From: Collimonas antrihumi
Lineage (GTDB): Bacteria > Pseudomonadota > Gammaproteobacteria > Burkholderiales > Burkholderiaceae_D
Assembly (NCBI RefSeq): GCF_018304965.1
Contig: NZ_JAGQED010000001.1
Span: forward strand, 62,001 to 126,000
DNA: 64,000 nucleotides
Direction of reading: 5' to 3'
The notes beneath the pieces were generated by a model. That model had not been told where the DNA came from. It searched no databases and was given only the letters and a program-made list of their open reading frames with translations. Shown piece by piece: positions 35,058 to 43,258 of this stretch. Position 1 is the first letter of the stretch, and each line of letters begins with the position of its first letter. The translations under genes and the position numbers were made by a program.

Positions 35058-36374
35058 TCAGACCGGACCGCGTCGCGCCATCCGGCGGCCGAGCGCCAGT
35101 ACGGCCACAATGCTGATCAAAGCCGTTGCCATCACATAAAAACTAGGCGCCAGCTTGCTTCCGCTGAAGGCAATCATCCAGGTGACGATCAACGGTGCAA
35201 AGCCGCCAAACAAGGTGACCGAAAAGTTATAGCTGAGGGCGAGTCCGGTGCCGCGGGTGCTGGTCGGAAAGATGTCCGACAACATCGCAGGGATCGGTCC
35301 GAGGCATGCCGCAATCAGCAGACCCACCAGGCCCTGGACCAACATCAAGGTACCGACCGACGGCCAGGTTATCAATAGCAGGAACAAGGGATAGGAAGTA
35401 CAAGCTATCGTCAGCATCGCAATCGACAGGACGCGGAAACGGCCGTAGCGATCCGACAGCGCACCAAACACCGGCGCGCTGACCATCAGGACAAGCCCGG
35501 TCACCATCGCACTGAGAAATGAAGAGGTAGCCGGGATATGCAATTGTTTCAGTGCGTAAGTCGGCATGTACAATTTGTGAACGTAGTTGAACGCGGTCGC
35601 GCCCGAGACAACGCCTATGCCCAGCAGCAGATTGATGCGGTCACGCACCAGCACAACTTTCAATGGCGATTTCTCAGGCTTGACTGCAGCAATTTTCTTG
35701 AACTCCGGGGTCTCGTCGATCTGGCTGCGTATGTACATACCGACCGGTCCGATCAACAAACCGATGCCGAATGCGATCCGCCAGCCCCAGTCATTGACTT
35801 GGCTATCTGTCAGCGTGTAGCTTAAAAGCGCACTGACGCCGGCGGCAAATACGGTTGCCAGCCCCTGTGTCGATAACTGCCAGCTGGCAAAGAAACCCCT
35901 TCGTTTGGCATCTGCATGTTCGACCATGAATGCGGTCGCTGCGCCGAATTCGCCGCCGGTGGAAAAGCCTTGCAGCATGCGGGCCACGATCACGATCAGC
36001 GGCGACGCAATGCCGATTTGTGCATAGGTCGGGGCAAATACAATCATTGCCGTGCCGATCATCATGATGAAGATTGACGCTGTCAGCGATGCTTTGCGTC
36101 CGGCCCGGTCGGCATACGAGCCAAGGATGATGGCGCCGAGAGGGCGCATGATGAATGAAATCCCGAAGGTGCCGACGCTCAGCAGCAAGGAAGTGGTTTC
36201 GTTCGCCGCCGGGAAGAACGTCTTGCCGATCACAATCGCGAAATAGCCATAGATCAGCAAATCATAAAATTCGAGTGCGTTGCCGATGCTGGCGGCGCAA
36301 ATTTCTTTCCAGGGATTGTGCGGTTTGCTGATCGGCAAGCTGCGTGCTCCCGATGTTCGTGGTTGTGATGACAT
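35058..36374 (-). CDS. MFS transporter, metabolite:H+ symporter (MHS) family
   Basis: 438 residues with 12 membrane segments. 'ASIGNALEFYDLLIYG' (~30-45) and 'GSYADRAGRKASLTAS' (motif A, ~85-100) are characteristic of the MHS group (proline/betaine, citrate, shikimate importers). It is probably co-transcribed with the 34014 hydrolase and controlled by the upstream LysR gene. Confidence 0.88.
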   Translation of the reverse strand: MSSQPRTSGARSLPISKPHNPWKEICAASIGNALEFYDLLIYGYFAIVIGKTFFPAANETTSLLLSVGTFGISFIMRPLGAIILGSYADRAGRKASLTASIFIMMIGTAMIVFAPTYAQIGIASPLIVIVARMLQGFSTGGEFGAATAFMVEHADAKRRGFFASWQLSTQGLATVFAAGVSALLSYTLTDSQVNDWGWRIAFGIGLLIGPVGMYIRSQIDETPEFKKIAAVKPEKSPLKVVLVRDRINLLLGIGVVSGATAFNYVHKLYMPTYALKQLHIPATSSFLSAMVTGLVLMVSAPVFGALSDRYGRFRVLSIAMLTIACTSYPLFLLLITWPSVGTLMLVQGLVGLLIAACLGPIPAMLSDIFPTSTRGTGLALSYNFSVTLFGGFAPLIVTWMIAFSGSKLAPSFYVMATALISIVAVLALGRRMARRGPV

Positions 36375-36574
36375 GCGATAGCTCCAGAATTGTAGTTATT
36401 GCGCTTCGTCGGTTGCAGAAATTGCACGACGGGACGCTTTATTTTTGAAAATTTGTGGAAGTATAGGGAGCGTGCCGCAGCACCAATTGCCGTTTCGGCA
36501 CAAGTTTGTGCTTTTTATTTTGATTGCGGTATCGTGCTTGTCATCATCATTGCTACAGCGGCGAGCGCAGCTTG

Positions 36575-37489
36575 CTATTCGTCATCGATGACATCTGCAG
36601 AAACACCTTCCCAGATCGCATTGACTAGCGCATTGGTGTTACCCCGCATGCGATAGAGAGAAATATCGAAACTGACGCGCATGTCGGCATCGCCAACCAG
36701 CAACAGGTTGCCCTGCTTCAAATCTTCCTGCACCAGCCGTTGCGGCAGCCATGCCAGGCCGGCGCCGCGCTTGGCCATTTCCAGAATCGACTCATAGGAA
36801 TCGGCCTGGTAGACCATGCGTAGCGATAATTTTTGCGGCAAGCTGGCCAGGTGCTTGGCGAGCACGCCGCGTAGCGTCAGCGACTGGGAAAAAGCCAGCC
36901 AGGGAATCGGTGTTGTCGTGTCGCTGGCGGGCAACCGGAATTTGGGAAGTCCCTTGGCATCCGATGCACTGACCGGCAATAGCACCTCGCGCGCCAGTGT
37001 GACGGATTCGTAACGCTGTGGATCGATCAACAAGCGCGTGGTAGGGCTGGAATAGATCACCAGCAAATCGACATCGCCACTCGACAAGCGCAAGATGACC
37101 TCTTGCGCGCCGCCCGTGCTGACGGAGACGGGGAAGGGGCCGAAGCGTTGGTTGATCGTTTCATACCAGCCGGGGAAAAAGGTGCGTGCCAGGGTACGGC
37201 CGGTGGCGACACGCAAGACTTCCTCGGGATGCTGGGCCGTATCTTGCAATTGCGCCCGGACCGCGTGCAAGACGTCGATCGTATGCGTTGCGGCATCGAG
37301 AAACAGAAAACCAGCTGGCGTCAGGGACAACGGCTGGGTGCGGGCAACCAGTTCCGCACCCACCCATTGCTCCAATGCGTGGATGCGGCGGCCGAAGGCC
37401 GGATGTGTGACAAAGCGGTTTTCCGCAGCGCGGGAAAAACTGCGTGTCCGAGCTAACTCGACAAAATCCTCAAGCCAGGTCAATTGCAT
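36575..37489 (-). CDS. LysR-family transcriptional regulator
   Basis: 304 residues. The helix-turn-helix (~5-60) reads 'FVELARTRSFSRAAENRFVTHPAFGRRIHALE' in two pieces; the divergence in the recognition helix (THPAFGRR rather than SQPAVSxx) is typical of a small LysR subgroup. Ligand domain from ~90. It precedes the MHS transporter by 200 bp on the same strand and is a plausible regulator of it. The interval 36375-36574 holds no other gene. Confidence 0.85.
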   Translation of the reverse strand: MQLTWLEDFVELARTRSFSRAAENRFVTHPAFGRRIHALEQWVGAELVARTQPLSLTPAGFLFLDAATHTIDVLHAVRAQLQDTAQHPEEVLRVATGRTLARTFFPGWYETINQRFGPFPVSVSTGGAQEVILRLSSGDVDLLVIYSSPTTRLLIDPQRYESVTLAREVLLPVSASDAKGLPKFRLPASDTTTPIPWLAFSQSLTLRGVLAKHLASLPQKLSLRMVYQADSYESILEMAKRGAGLAWLPQRLVQEDLKQGNLLLVGDADMRVSFDISLYRMRGNTNALVNAIWEGVSADVIDDE

Positions 37490-37647
37490 TTTTACCCTGT
37501 CAATTTAATTGATGTGAGTTGATGTAAATAGTTATCGACGCATTGTGACACCGGCAGGGCTTTCCGCGCTATCGATGCGCAGTAATGGAATTGTCCGGGC
37601 GCAACATCCATATAAGCTTATGCAACAAAATTAGTTGACCGGATTAT

Positions 37648-37668
37648 CTGTATTGAATATAGTGACAG
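37648..37668. promoter_or_regulatory. Rrf2 operator, autoregulatory half
   Basis: CTGTATTGAATATAGTGACAG, an imperfect palindrome lying directly before the rrf2 ATG. It shares the CTGTA..ACAG ends of the two operators at 38138 and 38206. Confidence 0.6.
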
Positions 37669-37669
37669 T

Positions 37670-38122
37670 ATGAAATCCAGTCGATTTGCCGTGGCGGCAC
37701 ATATTTTGGTCAGCGTTGAATACGCTACCAGGGGTGGGGAAGTGTATTTCCCCTCCACCGCCATTGCTGCCAGCGTCAATACTAATCCGGTTTTTGTGCG
37801 AGAGCTGTTGCGCAAGTTGAGCAAGGCCGGCCTGGTGGTGACCAAGGAAGGCAAGGGCGGGGGTGTACAGCTGGCGCGGCCGGCCTCGGCCATCAACCTG
37901 GCCGAGATCTATCAGGCGGTGGAGGAGGGGCCGGTGCTGAAGCACAATACACGCTCCAAAGACCTTTGCTGTCCGGTTAGCTGCGGCATGGATATGGTGC
38001 TTGATCCGGTAGTGTCGGAAGTGGAGGACGCCATGCTGGAGATTTTGAAGGGCAGAAAATTGTGCGAACTGGTCAACAAGATCGCCGACAAGACTAAAGC
38101 GATGGCCCAAGCTGGAATGTAG
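37670..38122 (+). CDS. Rrf2-family transcriptional regulator
   Basis: 150 residues. Winged helix ~1-70 ('AAHILVSVEYATRGG', 'SVNTNPVFVRELLRKLSKAG', 'EGKGGGVQLARP'). Cysteines occur only at 'DLCCPVSC' (~98-104), which differs from the C-x-C pattern of IscR/NsrR and suggests thiol-based or other sensing as in YwnA-like members. It has no ribosome site of note. It precedes the MFS gene it probably represses. Confidence 0.85.
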   Translation: MKSSRFAVAAHILVSVEYATRGGEVYFPSTAIAASVNTNPVFVRELLRKLSKAGLVVTKEGKGGGVQLARPASAINLAEIYQAVEEGPVLKHNTRSKDLCCPVSCGMDMVLDPVVSEVEDAMLEILKGRKLCELVNKIADKTKAMAQAGM

Positions 38123-38137
38123 TGGTTTTTTTTATCA

Positions 38138-38166
38138 TTAACTGTATTTAATATTTATACAGTTAA
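38138..38166. promoter_or_regulatory. Rrf2 operator 1 upstream of the MFS gene
   Basis: Palindrome TTAACTGTATTT..ATACAGTTAA. A matching site lies 68 bp downstream. Confidence 0.75.
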
Positions 38167-38205
38167 TTCGGTGGCGGGATCGATTTTGATCCCATTTTTA
38201 TATTT

Positions 38206-38235
38206 TTAACTGTAGTTAAAAATAATACAGTTTAA
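38206..38235. promoter_or_regulatory. Rrf2 operator 2 upstream of the MFS gene
   Basis: Palindrome TTAACTGTA..TACAGTTTAA, the same core as operator 1. It ends 28 bp before the MFS start codon. Confidence 0.75.
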
Positions 38236-38263
38236 TCGAGGCCAGACAATACAGGAGTTTCAC

Positions 38264-39529
38264 ATGGAAAAAAATCTAGCGGCGATCAGCGCGCAAAACG
38301 ACAGTCTTCTCGACATGCCTCTGCCGGATCAGCGCATCCATGCCAACAGCACGCCATCGCCGTTGCGTTCCTGGTTGTCGGTGGTGGCGGTGGCGATAGG
38401 CGCTTTCGCTTTTGTGACGACAGAATTCCTGCCGGTCGGCCTGCTGCCGCAAATCGCCCGCGATCTTGGCGTCTCACCCGGCACGGCTGGTTTGATGGTG
38501 ACCACGCCCGGGGTTATCGCCGCGATCTCGGCTCCGACTCTGATGTTGGGAGCGGGGCGCATCAACCGCCGTTTGATCTTGCTGGCTTTGTCGGTCTTGC
38601 TGCTGGCTTCCAACCTGGTGTCGGCGATGGCTCCCGGCTTCGGCACGATGTTGCTGGGACGGGCCTTGCTGGGCGCGGCCCTTGGCGGTTTCTGGACGCT
38701 GGCGCTGGCGACTTCAGCGCGGCTGGTGCAGGAGCAGCACGCGGCCAAGGCAACCGCGATGATACTGACCGGGGTTACCTTCGCCACGGTGATTGGCGTG
38801 CCGCTCGGAACCTTCATCAGTACCCTGGCTTCCTGGCGCGCATCGTTTGTCGCCACCGGCGTGCTGGCTGCGGTAGCGCTGGCTGCGCAGGCGCTGCTGT
38901 TGCCATCGTTGCCGTCGAAAGCGGCGATACGCTTGAGCGATCTGCGCGCTTTGCTAAGCCGCGCCAATACCCGTAAAAGTTTGCTGATGGTGGCGCTGGT
39001 GTTTGGCGCTCACTTTTCGGCCTACACCTATGTCACGCCATTCCTGGTGCAAAGCGCAGGATTCAGCCTGCCTGCGATTACTACGGTATTGCTGGGCTTC
39101 GGCTTTGTCGGTTTCGTGTCGAATTTTGTGATCTCGACCACCGTCAGCCGCAATTTGCAGCTGTCCTTGTTTGCCGTGGTGGCGATACTGATGGTGTCCC
39201 TGCTGGCACTGCCGTCGTTGCACTCTTCCCAAGCCGGGGTAGTGGTGATGATATTGGCGTGGGGCGTTGCATTCGGCGCTATCCCGTTATGCCTTAGCAT
39301 CTGGCTGCAACTGTCTTCGCCGGATCTGCCGGAAGCCGGTTCTGCGCTGTTCGTCAGCATTGTGCAGGTAGCGATCGCAGTGGGTTCATCCACCGGCGGC
39401 GTGGTGGTCGATTCGCTCGGCATCCCGTCCACCTTGTGGCTAGGCGGCGCCCTGGCGCTGGCCGGTCTGGCGGTGATCTCCAGTTTCGGCTTCAATAACA
39501 AGAAGCTGGGCGAGATATTAAGCCAATAA
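38264..39529 (+). CDS. MFS transporter, DHA1 sugar/drug efflux group (SotB/YdhP-like)
   Basis: 421 residues with 12 membrane segments after a 35-residue cytoplasmic tail. 'FAFVTTEFLPVGLLPQIARDLG' (~47-68) is characteristic of AraJ/SotB/YdhP-type exporters, and 'GAGRINRRLILLALS' is motif A-like. Strong caggag site. The tandem operators before it and the adjacent rrf2 gene point to inducible efflux. Confidence 0.85.
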   Translation: MEKNLAAISAQNDSLLDMPLPDQRIHANSTPSPLRSWLSVVAVAIGAFAFVTTEFLPVGLLPQIARDLGVSPGTAGLMVTTPGVIAAISAPTLMLGAGRINRRLILLALSVLLLASNLVSAMAPGFGTMLLGRALLGAALGGFWTLALATSARLVQEQHAAKATAMILTGVTFATVIGVPLGTFISTLASWRASFVATGVLAAVALAAQALLLPSLPSKAAIRLSDLRALLSRANTRKSLLMVALVFGAHFSAYTYVTPFLVQSAGFSLPAITTVLLGFGFVGFVSNFVISTTVSRNLQLSLFAVVAILMVSLLALPSLHSSQAGVVVMILAWGVAFGAIPLCLSIWLQLSSPDLPEAGSALFVSIVQVAIAVGSSTGGVVVDSLGIPSTLWLGGALALAGLAVISSFGFNNKKLGEILSQ

Positions 39530-39541
39530 CTCGCTGTTCGA

Positions 39542-39566
39542 AGGGTGGGCATACATGCCCACCCTA
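39542..39566. repeat. Palindromic intergenic repeat (GTAGGGTGGGCA family), short copy 4
   Basis: agggtgggcatacatgccca and the rest of the complementary arm. A single-hairpin copy between two convergent genes. Confidence 0.7.
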
Positions 39567-39576
39567 CAAGACCGGC

Positions 39577-39613
39577 GAAAAAAAACGCTGCCGATTACCG
39601 GCAGCGTTTTTTT
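39577..39613. terminator. Bidirectional Rho-independent terminator
   Basis: aacgctgccg pairs with cggcagcgtt, flanked by A-run on the left and T-run on the right, so it can work for both the MFS gene and efp. Confidence 0.88.
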
Positions 39614-39640
39614 GTAAGCGGGAAGGGTAAGTAACCCGTA

Positions 39641-40210
39641 TTAACCGCGCTTCTTGAACTCGTTGGTACGTGTGTCGATTTCGATCAAGTCGTCCGAGCT
39701 GACAAACAACGGCACCATGACGATGTGCTGATTTGCTTCAATCGCGTTTTCGATCTTGGCTTCTTTCAGGACGTTGCCCGAAGTGTTGCCTTTAACTGCT
39801 GGCTCCGAGTAAACAACCTGGCGCACGATAGTGGTTGGCAGTTCGACCGAAATTGCCTTGCCGTCGTAAAACACGGCTTCGCATTCCATGCCGTCTTTCA
39901 GGTAGTGCAATGCATCACCCAGGTTTTCTTCTTCGATTTCATACTGTTCGTAATCGGCATCCATGAACACGAACAACGGATCGGCGAAATACGAATAGGT
40001 AACAGGCTTCTTGTCGAGTACAACTACGTCAAACTTGTCATCGCCACGGAACACGTTTTCCTGTGGGCTGTTTGTCAGAAGATTCTTCATCTTCCACTTG
40101 TAGGTGAAGCCCGTGCGGCTCGAACCGTTGACATCAGAGCGCAAAACGATCATTGGCTTACTGTCAACCATAATGATATTGCCGACACGAATTTCTTTTG
40201 CTGGTTTCAT
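39641..40210 (-). CDS. efp: Elongation factor P
   Basis: 189 residues, the full three-domain EF-P. It relieves ribosome stalling at polyproline. Arg32 sits at the tip of domain I in 'GSSRTGFT', the residue that is rhamnosylated in the beta/gamma group with EarP, in place of the modified lysine of other bacteria. earP lies just upstream on the same strand. Polyproline clients in this window include the TonB gene. Confidence 0.96.
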   Translation of the reverse strand: MKPAKEIRVGNIIMVDSKPMIVLRSDVNGSSRTGFTYKWKMKNLLTNSPQENVFRGDDKFDVVVLDKKPVTYSYFADPLFVFMDADYEQYEIEEENLGDALHYLKDGMECEAVFYDGKAISVELPTTIVRQVVYSEPAVKGNTSGNVLKEAKIENAIEANQHIVMVPLFVSSDDLIEIDTRTNEFKKRG

Positions 40211-40349
40211 AGCGAATATAGGTAAAAAAGTAGGTTACATAAAAATCATCTGTAGCCCACTGGCAAAAAGCGCCGCAAGCCCACGTATGATTGAATTTTT
40301 AAATGCATCAAAAATTAGCCGTATATTTTAACCCATTTTTGAATATCTC

Positions 40350-41504
40350 TTACCGAACTGTTTCGGCAAACTTCAGTAAATTGGAGGTCAAGTCGCCATT
40401 TTCCCCCATTTGATGCTGCCAATCTGTGGACATGATGGCAATTTTTTGCATGTCGGCTTCAAATAGCGCCCATATTGCGGCCCAGTCCACCGCCTGTTTT
40501 GTGGCTTCATTCCAGCTCAACGAGAATTCGCTCAGGCTCTCTGTTGTAGCCGTGTAGCGTTCCAGGAACGCATTCAATTTAACGTGATGCAAGTCTTCGT
40601 CTTGCGGGTAGATATGCCAGATAAAAGGCTTGTCGGCCCATTGGGCGCGGACGAAGGAGTCTTCTCCTCGTACAAAATTGAGGTCGCATGCCCACAATAA
40701 TTTGTCGTAGTCGGGCTGAGGGATAAAAGGCAGCACCCGCACGGTCAATGCGCCGCGGCTGGCGGTTGCCCCGGCTTGCGCCGCTCGCCCGAGGAATTTT
40801 TCGACGGCTTCGGCGGCGACGCCTTCGGGCACCAGGCAGGTAATTGCTTTGCCACCGTTTTGCCAAACATCAAATAGCGCCGAAACCGGCGCTTGCGGAT
40901 AGCAAAACAAGGAGACCTTTAGAGACGCCATCTCTGCCGGTGTGACGCCAAACTGGCTGAGAAAAGATGCCACCGCAGTCGCATCTTGTTGAAACGCCTG
41001 ACGCTGTTGCTCCAACCCTGATTCACGCAGCAAGCCGCCGGTTTTGCCGGTGAAGCCGGGAAAGAAGAAATATTTTGTCAAAGATCGCGATTGCGGCGAC
41101 GGCAGCGCATGGCAACCTTCCACCCATTCTTCGGCGCTAAGACCTTCCAGGTTCAGCCACACCGGATGCGGTGTGCGCTCTGCCATCGCCGCAATATAAG
41201 CAGGCGGTATGTCGCAGGCAAAAAACTCGATCACGATGTCGGCCACGTCGGCGGCCGTAAACGCACCGTCTTGATCGCGCCAGTGGCGCACCGTCACGGT
41301 GCCAATCTGTTGTATCTCGCTGTCGACAGAGATTTCCGGGCAAATTCGCTGAAAGCTGCGCAAATCGTCGACCCACAAAGTCACGGCGATGCCATGTTCC
41401 TGTTCCAGTTGACGTGCCAGACGCCAGCAGATACCTATGTCGCCAAAGTTATCAACGACTTTGCAAAACAATGCCAGCGATGTTTGTGTTTTGTGATGAT
41501 TCAA
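40350..41504 (-). CDS. earP: EF-P arginine rhamnosyltransferase
   Basis: 384 residues (DUF2331). The N-terminal 'VVDNFGDIGICWRLARQL' block (residues 17-34) has the conserved DNFGD aspartates (Asp18, Asp22) of the active site; the C-terminal Rossmann lobe holds 'FVRGEDSFVRAQWADKPFIW' where dTDP-rhamnose binds. It transfers rhamnose from dTDP-beta-L-rhamnose to EF-P Arg32. Adjacent to efp, 139 bp apart. Confidence 0.93.
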   Translation of the reverse strand: MNHHKTQTSLALFCKVVDNFGDIGICWRLARQLEQEHGIAVTLWVDDLRSFQRICPEISVDSEIQQIGTVTVRHWRDQDGAFTAADVADIVIEFFACDIPPAYIAAMAERTPHPVWLNLEGLSAEEWVEGCHALPSPQSRSLTKYFFFPGFTGKTGGLLRESGLEQQRQAFQQDATAVASFLSQFGVTPAEMASLKVSLFCYPQAPVSALFDVWQNGGKAITCLVPEGVAAEAVEKFLGRAAQAGATASRGALTVRVLPFIPQPDYDKLLWACDLNFVRGEDSFVRAQWADKPFIWHIYPQDEDLHHVKLNAFLERYTATTESLSEFSLSWNEATKQAVDWAAIWALFEADMQKIAIMSTDWQHQMGENGDLTSNLLKFAETVR

Positions 41505-41617
41505 GATTCAAATTCCAACAGTAATGAGTTTTTTTGCTTTTTTCTACGGTCGACCGGTTTAGCATTCGGCCGTGAAATGTAATAATGCCGTCCCCGTATG
41601 ATACTGGACCTTGAACG

Positions 41618-41869
41618 ATGACTAATGAGCGCGACCTGATTGCCAATCTGACGCTGGCGGTAATCGATTTGGCAGGAGCGGTGGCGCAAATAGCGGAAAC
41701 CATGCCCCAGCACACTATGGCGCAGGTTAATGACTCGCTGAATGTGGCGGTTACCAAGCTGGAGCAGGTGGCCATTGCCATCAGCACCGGTGACGGTGAA
41801 GACGGCCGTGCTGACGGGACAATGGCGGTGGCGGGAGTTGAAGTCGGAAGCGAAGTGCAAAGCGCCTAA
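41618..41869 (+). CDS. Small protein, function unknown
   Basis: 83 residues, an amphipathic helical N-terminus ('IANLTLAVIDLAGAVAQIAE') and a Gly/Asp-rich tail. No family recognised and no strong ribosome site. It lies between the divergent earP and convergent cydX genes and overlaps neither. Confidence 0.45.
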   Translation: MTNERDLIANLTLAVIDLAGAVAQIAETMPQHTMAQVNDSLNVAVTKLEQVAIAISTGDGEDGRADGTMAVAGVEVGSEVQSA

Positions 41870-41873
41870 ATGT

Positions 41874-42044
41874 TCATTTCTTGCGTGCTTTGGCTTCATG
41901 CTCGGCCGCGGCGCTTTCAAAGCGCTCGCGGGTGGTTTCTTCATCGCGGCTGCCGAAGGCGTAATTCGCCTCCAGCCACATGACGTTGATGATGCCGAAA
42001 GCCAGCGCCAGGCCGACTCCCAATATCCATGCGAAATACCACAT
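41874..42044 (-). CDS. cydX: Cytochrome bd oxidase small subunit CydX
   Basis: 56 residues. It opens 'MWYFAWILGVGLALAFGIIN', the single-helix signature of CydX, followed by a charged tail. CydX stabilises the haem centres of the CydAB complex. Strong aggag site. The last gene of the cyd operon, 61 bp after cydB. Confidence 0.9.
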   Translation of the reverse strand: MWYFAWILGVGLALAFGIINVMWLEANYAFGSRDEETTRERFESAAAEHEAKARKK

Positions 42045-42105
42045 AAGTTTCTCCTGTTCGGCGAATGTGCTGATTAATGTATCTGTATCTATTAGTAATT
42101 AGTAA

Positions 42106-43248
42106 TTAGTAAGCAGTGTGCTCGTTGTCTTCAATATGCTGCAAGGTGACCTTGCCGCGCATGACCCGGTACACCCAGGTGGTGTACAGCATGATGATCG
42201 GCAGCATGATGACCACCACCCAGAACATGATGCCCAACGTCTTGTGGCTGGATACCGCATCCCAGATGGTGAGGCTGCTGTTGGGAGCGAGCGAGGAGGG
42301 CATGATGAACGGGAACAAAGAGGCGCCCGCCGTCAGGATGATGCCGGTCACGCTGAAGCCGCTGGACAGGAATGCTGCCATTGCCTTGTTGGCGGCACTG
42401 AATACCACGCACAGCAAGGCCCCGGCGATAGCAATGATCGGCAAGGCCCAGATGGCCGGCCAGCGCGCATAGTTGTCGAACCAGGCGCCATTGACCGTGG
42501 CGACGGTTTTGACGATCGGCATGAAGGCGCTGTTCGGGTCCGGCATGCCGGTGATGCGATAGCCGTGGATCCCAAGCGCAATCCAGAAACCGCCAGCTAC
42601 GAATAGCAGTATCGTCACCAGGCCTGCAACCTTGGCCACGCTGCGGGCGCGTTGAGCGATCAGCGCATCGGTCTTGACTTGCAGGTAAGCAGCGCCATGC
42701 ATCACCAGCATGGCGACGCTGAGCAAACCAGCCAGCAACCCGAACGGATTCAATAACTGAAAGAAGTTGCCGGTATATTCAACCCGCATGGTGTCGTCAT
42801 AATGGAACGGCACGCCGAGGAACAGGTTGCCGAACGCCACGCCGAAAATCAGCGGCGGCACGAAACCGCCGGCGAACAGGCCCCAGTCCCAGGCATTGCG
42901 CCAGCGGGTATCGGCCACCTTGCTGCGGTAATCGAAGCCGACCGGGCGGAAGAATAGCGAGAACAGCAGCAACATCAGCGCCACATAAAAGCCGGAAAAC
43001 GCGGCGCCATACACGAGCGGCCAGGCGGCGAAAATCGCGCCGCCGGCGGTGATGAACCAGGTTTGATTGCCTTCCCAGGTGCTGCCTATCGAATTGATGA
43101 TGACGCGGCGTTCGGCGTCGGTCTTCCCGATGAACGGCAGCAGCATGCCGACGCCGAAATCGAAGCCGTCGGTCAGCGCGAAGCCGATCAGCAGCACGCC
43201 AACGAAGCCCCACCAGATTACCTTTAATGTTTCGTAGTCAAAGATCAT
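42106..43248 (-). CDS. cydB: Cytochrome bd ubiquinol oxidase subunit II
   Basis: 380 residues with eight or nine membrane helices. 'GFALTDGFDFGVGMLLPF' (~20-37) and 'WEGNQTWFITAGGA' (~58-71) are diagnostic of CydB. Inner-membrane terminal oxidase subunit. It follows cydA by 10 bp. Confidence 0.94.
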   Translation of the reverse strand: MIFDYETLKVIWWGFVGVLLIGFALTDGFDFGVGMLLPFIGKTDAERRVIINSIGSTWEGNQTWFITAGGAIFAAWPLVYGAAFSGFYVALMLLLFSLFFRPVGFDYRSKVADTRWRNAWDWGLFAGGFVPPLIFGVAFGNLFLGVPFHYDDTMRVEYTGNFFQLLNPFGLLAGLLSVAMLVMHGAAYLQVKTDALIAQRARSVAKVAGLVTILLFVAGGFWIALGIHGYRITGMPDPNSAFMPIVKTVATVNGAWFDNYARWPAIWALPIIAIAGALLCVVFSAANKAMAAFLSSGFSVTGIILTAGASLFPFIMPSSLAPNSSLTIWDAVSSHKTLGIMFWVVVIMLPIIMLYTTWVYRVMRGKVTLQHIEDNEHTAY

Positions 43249-43258
43249 GGCGTTCTCC

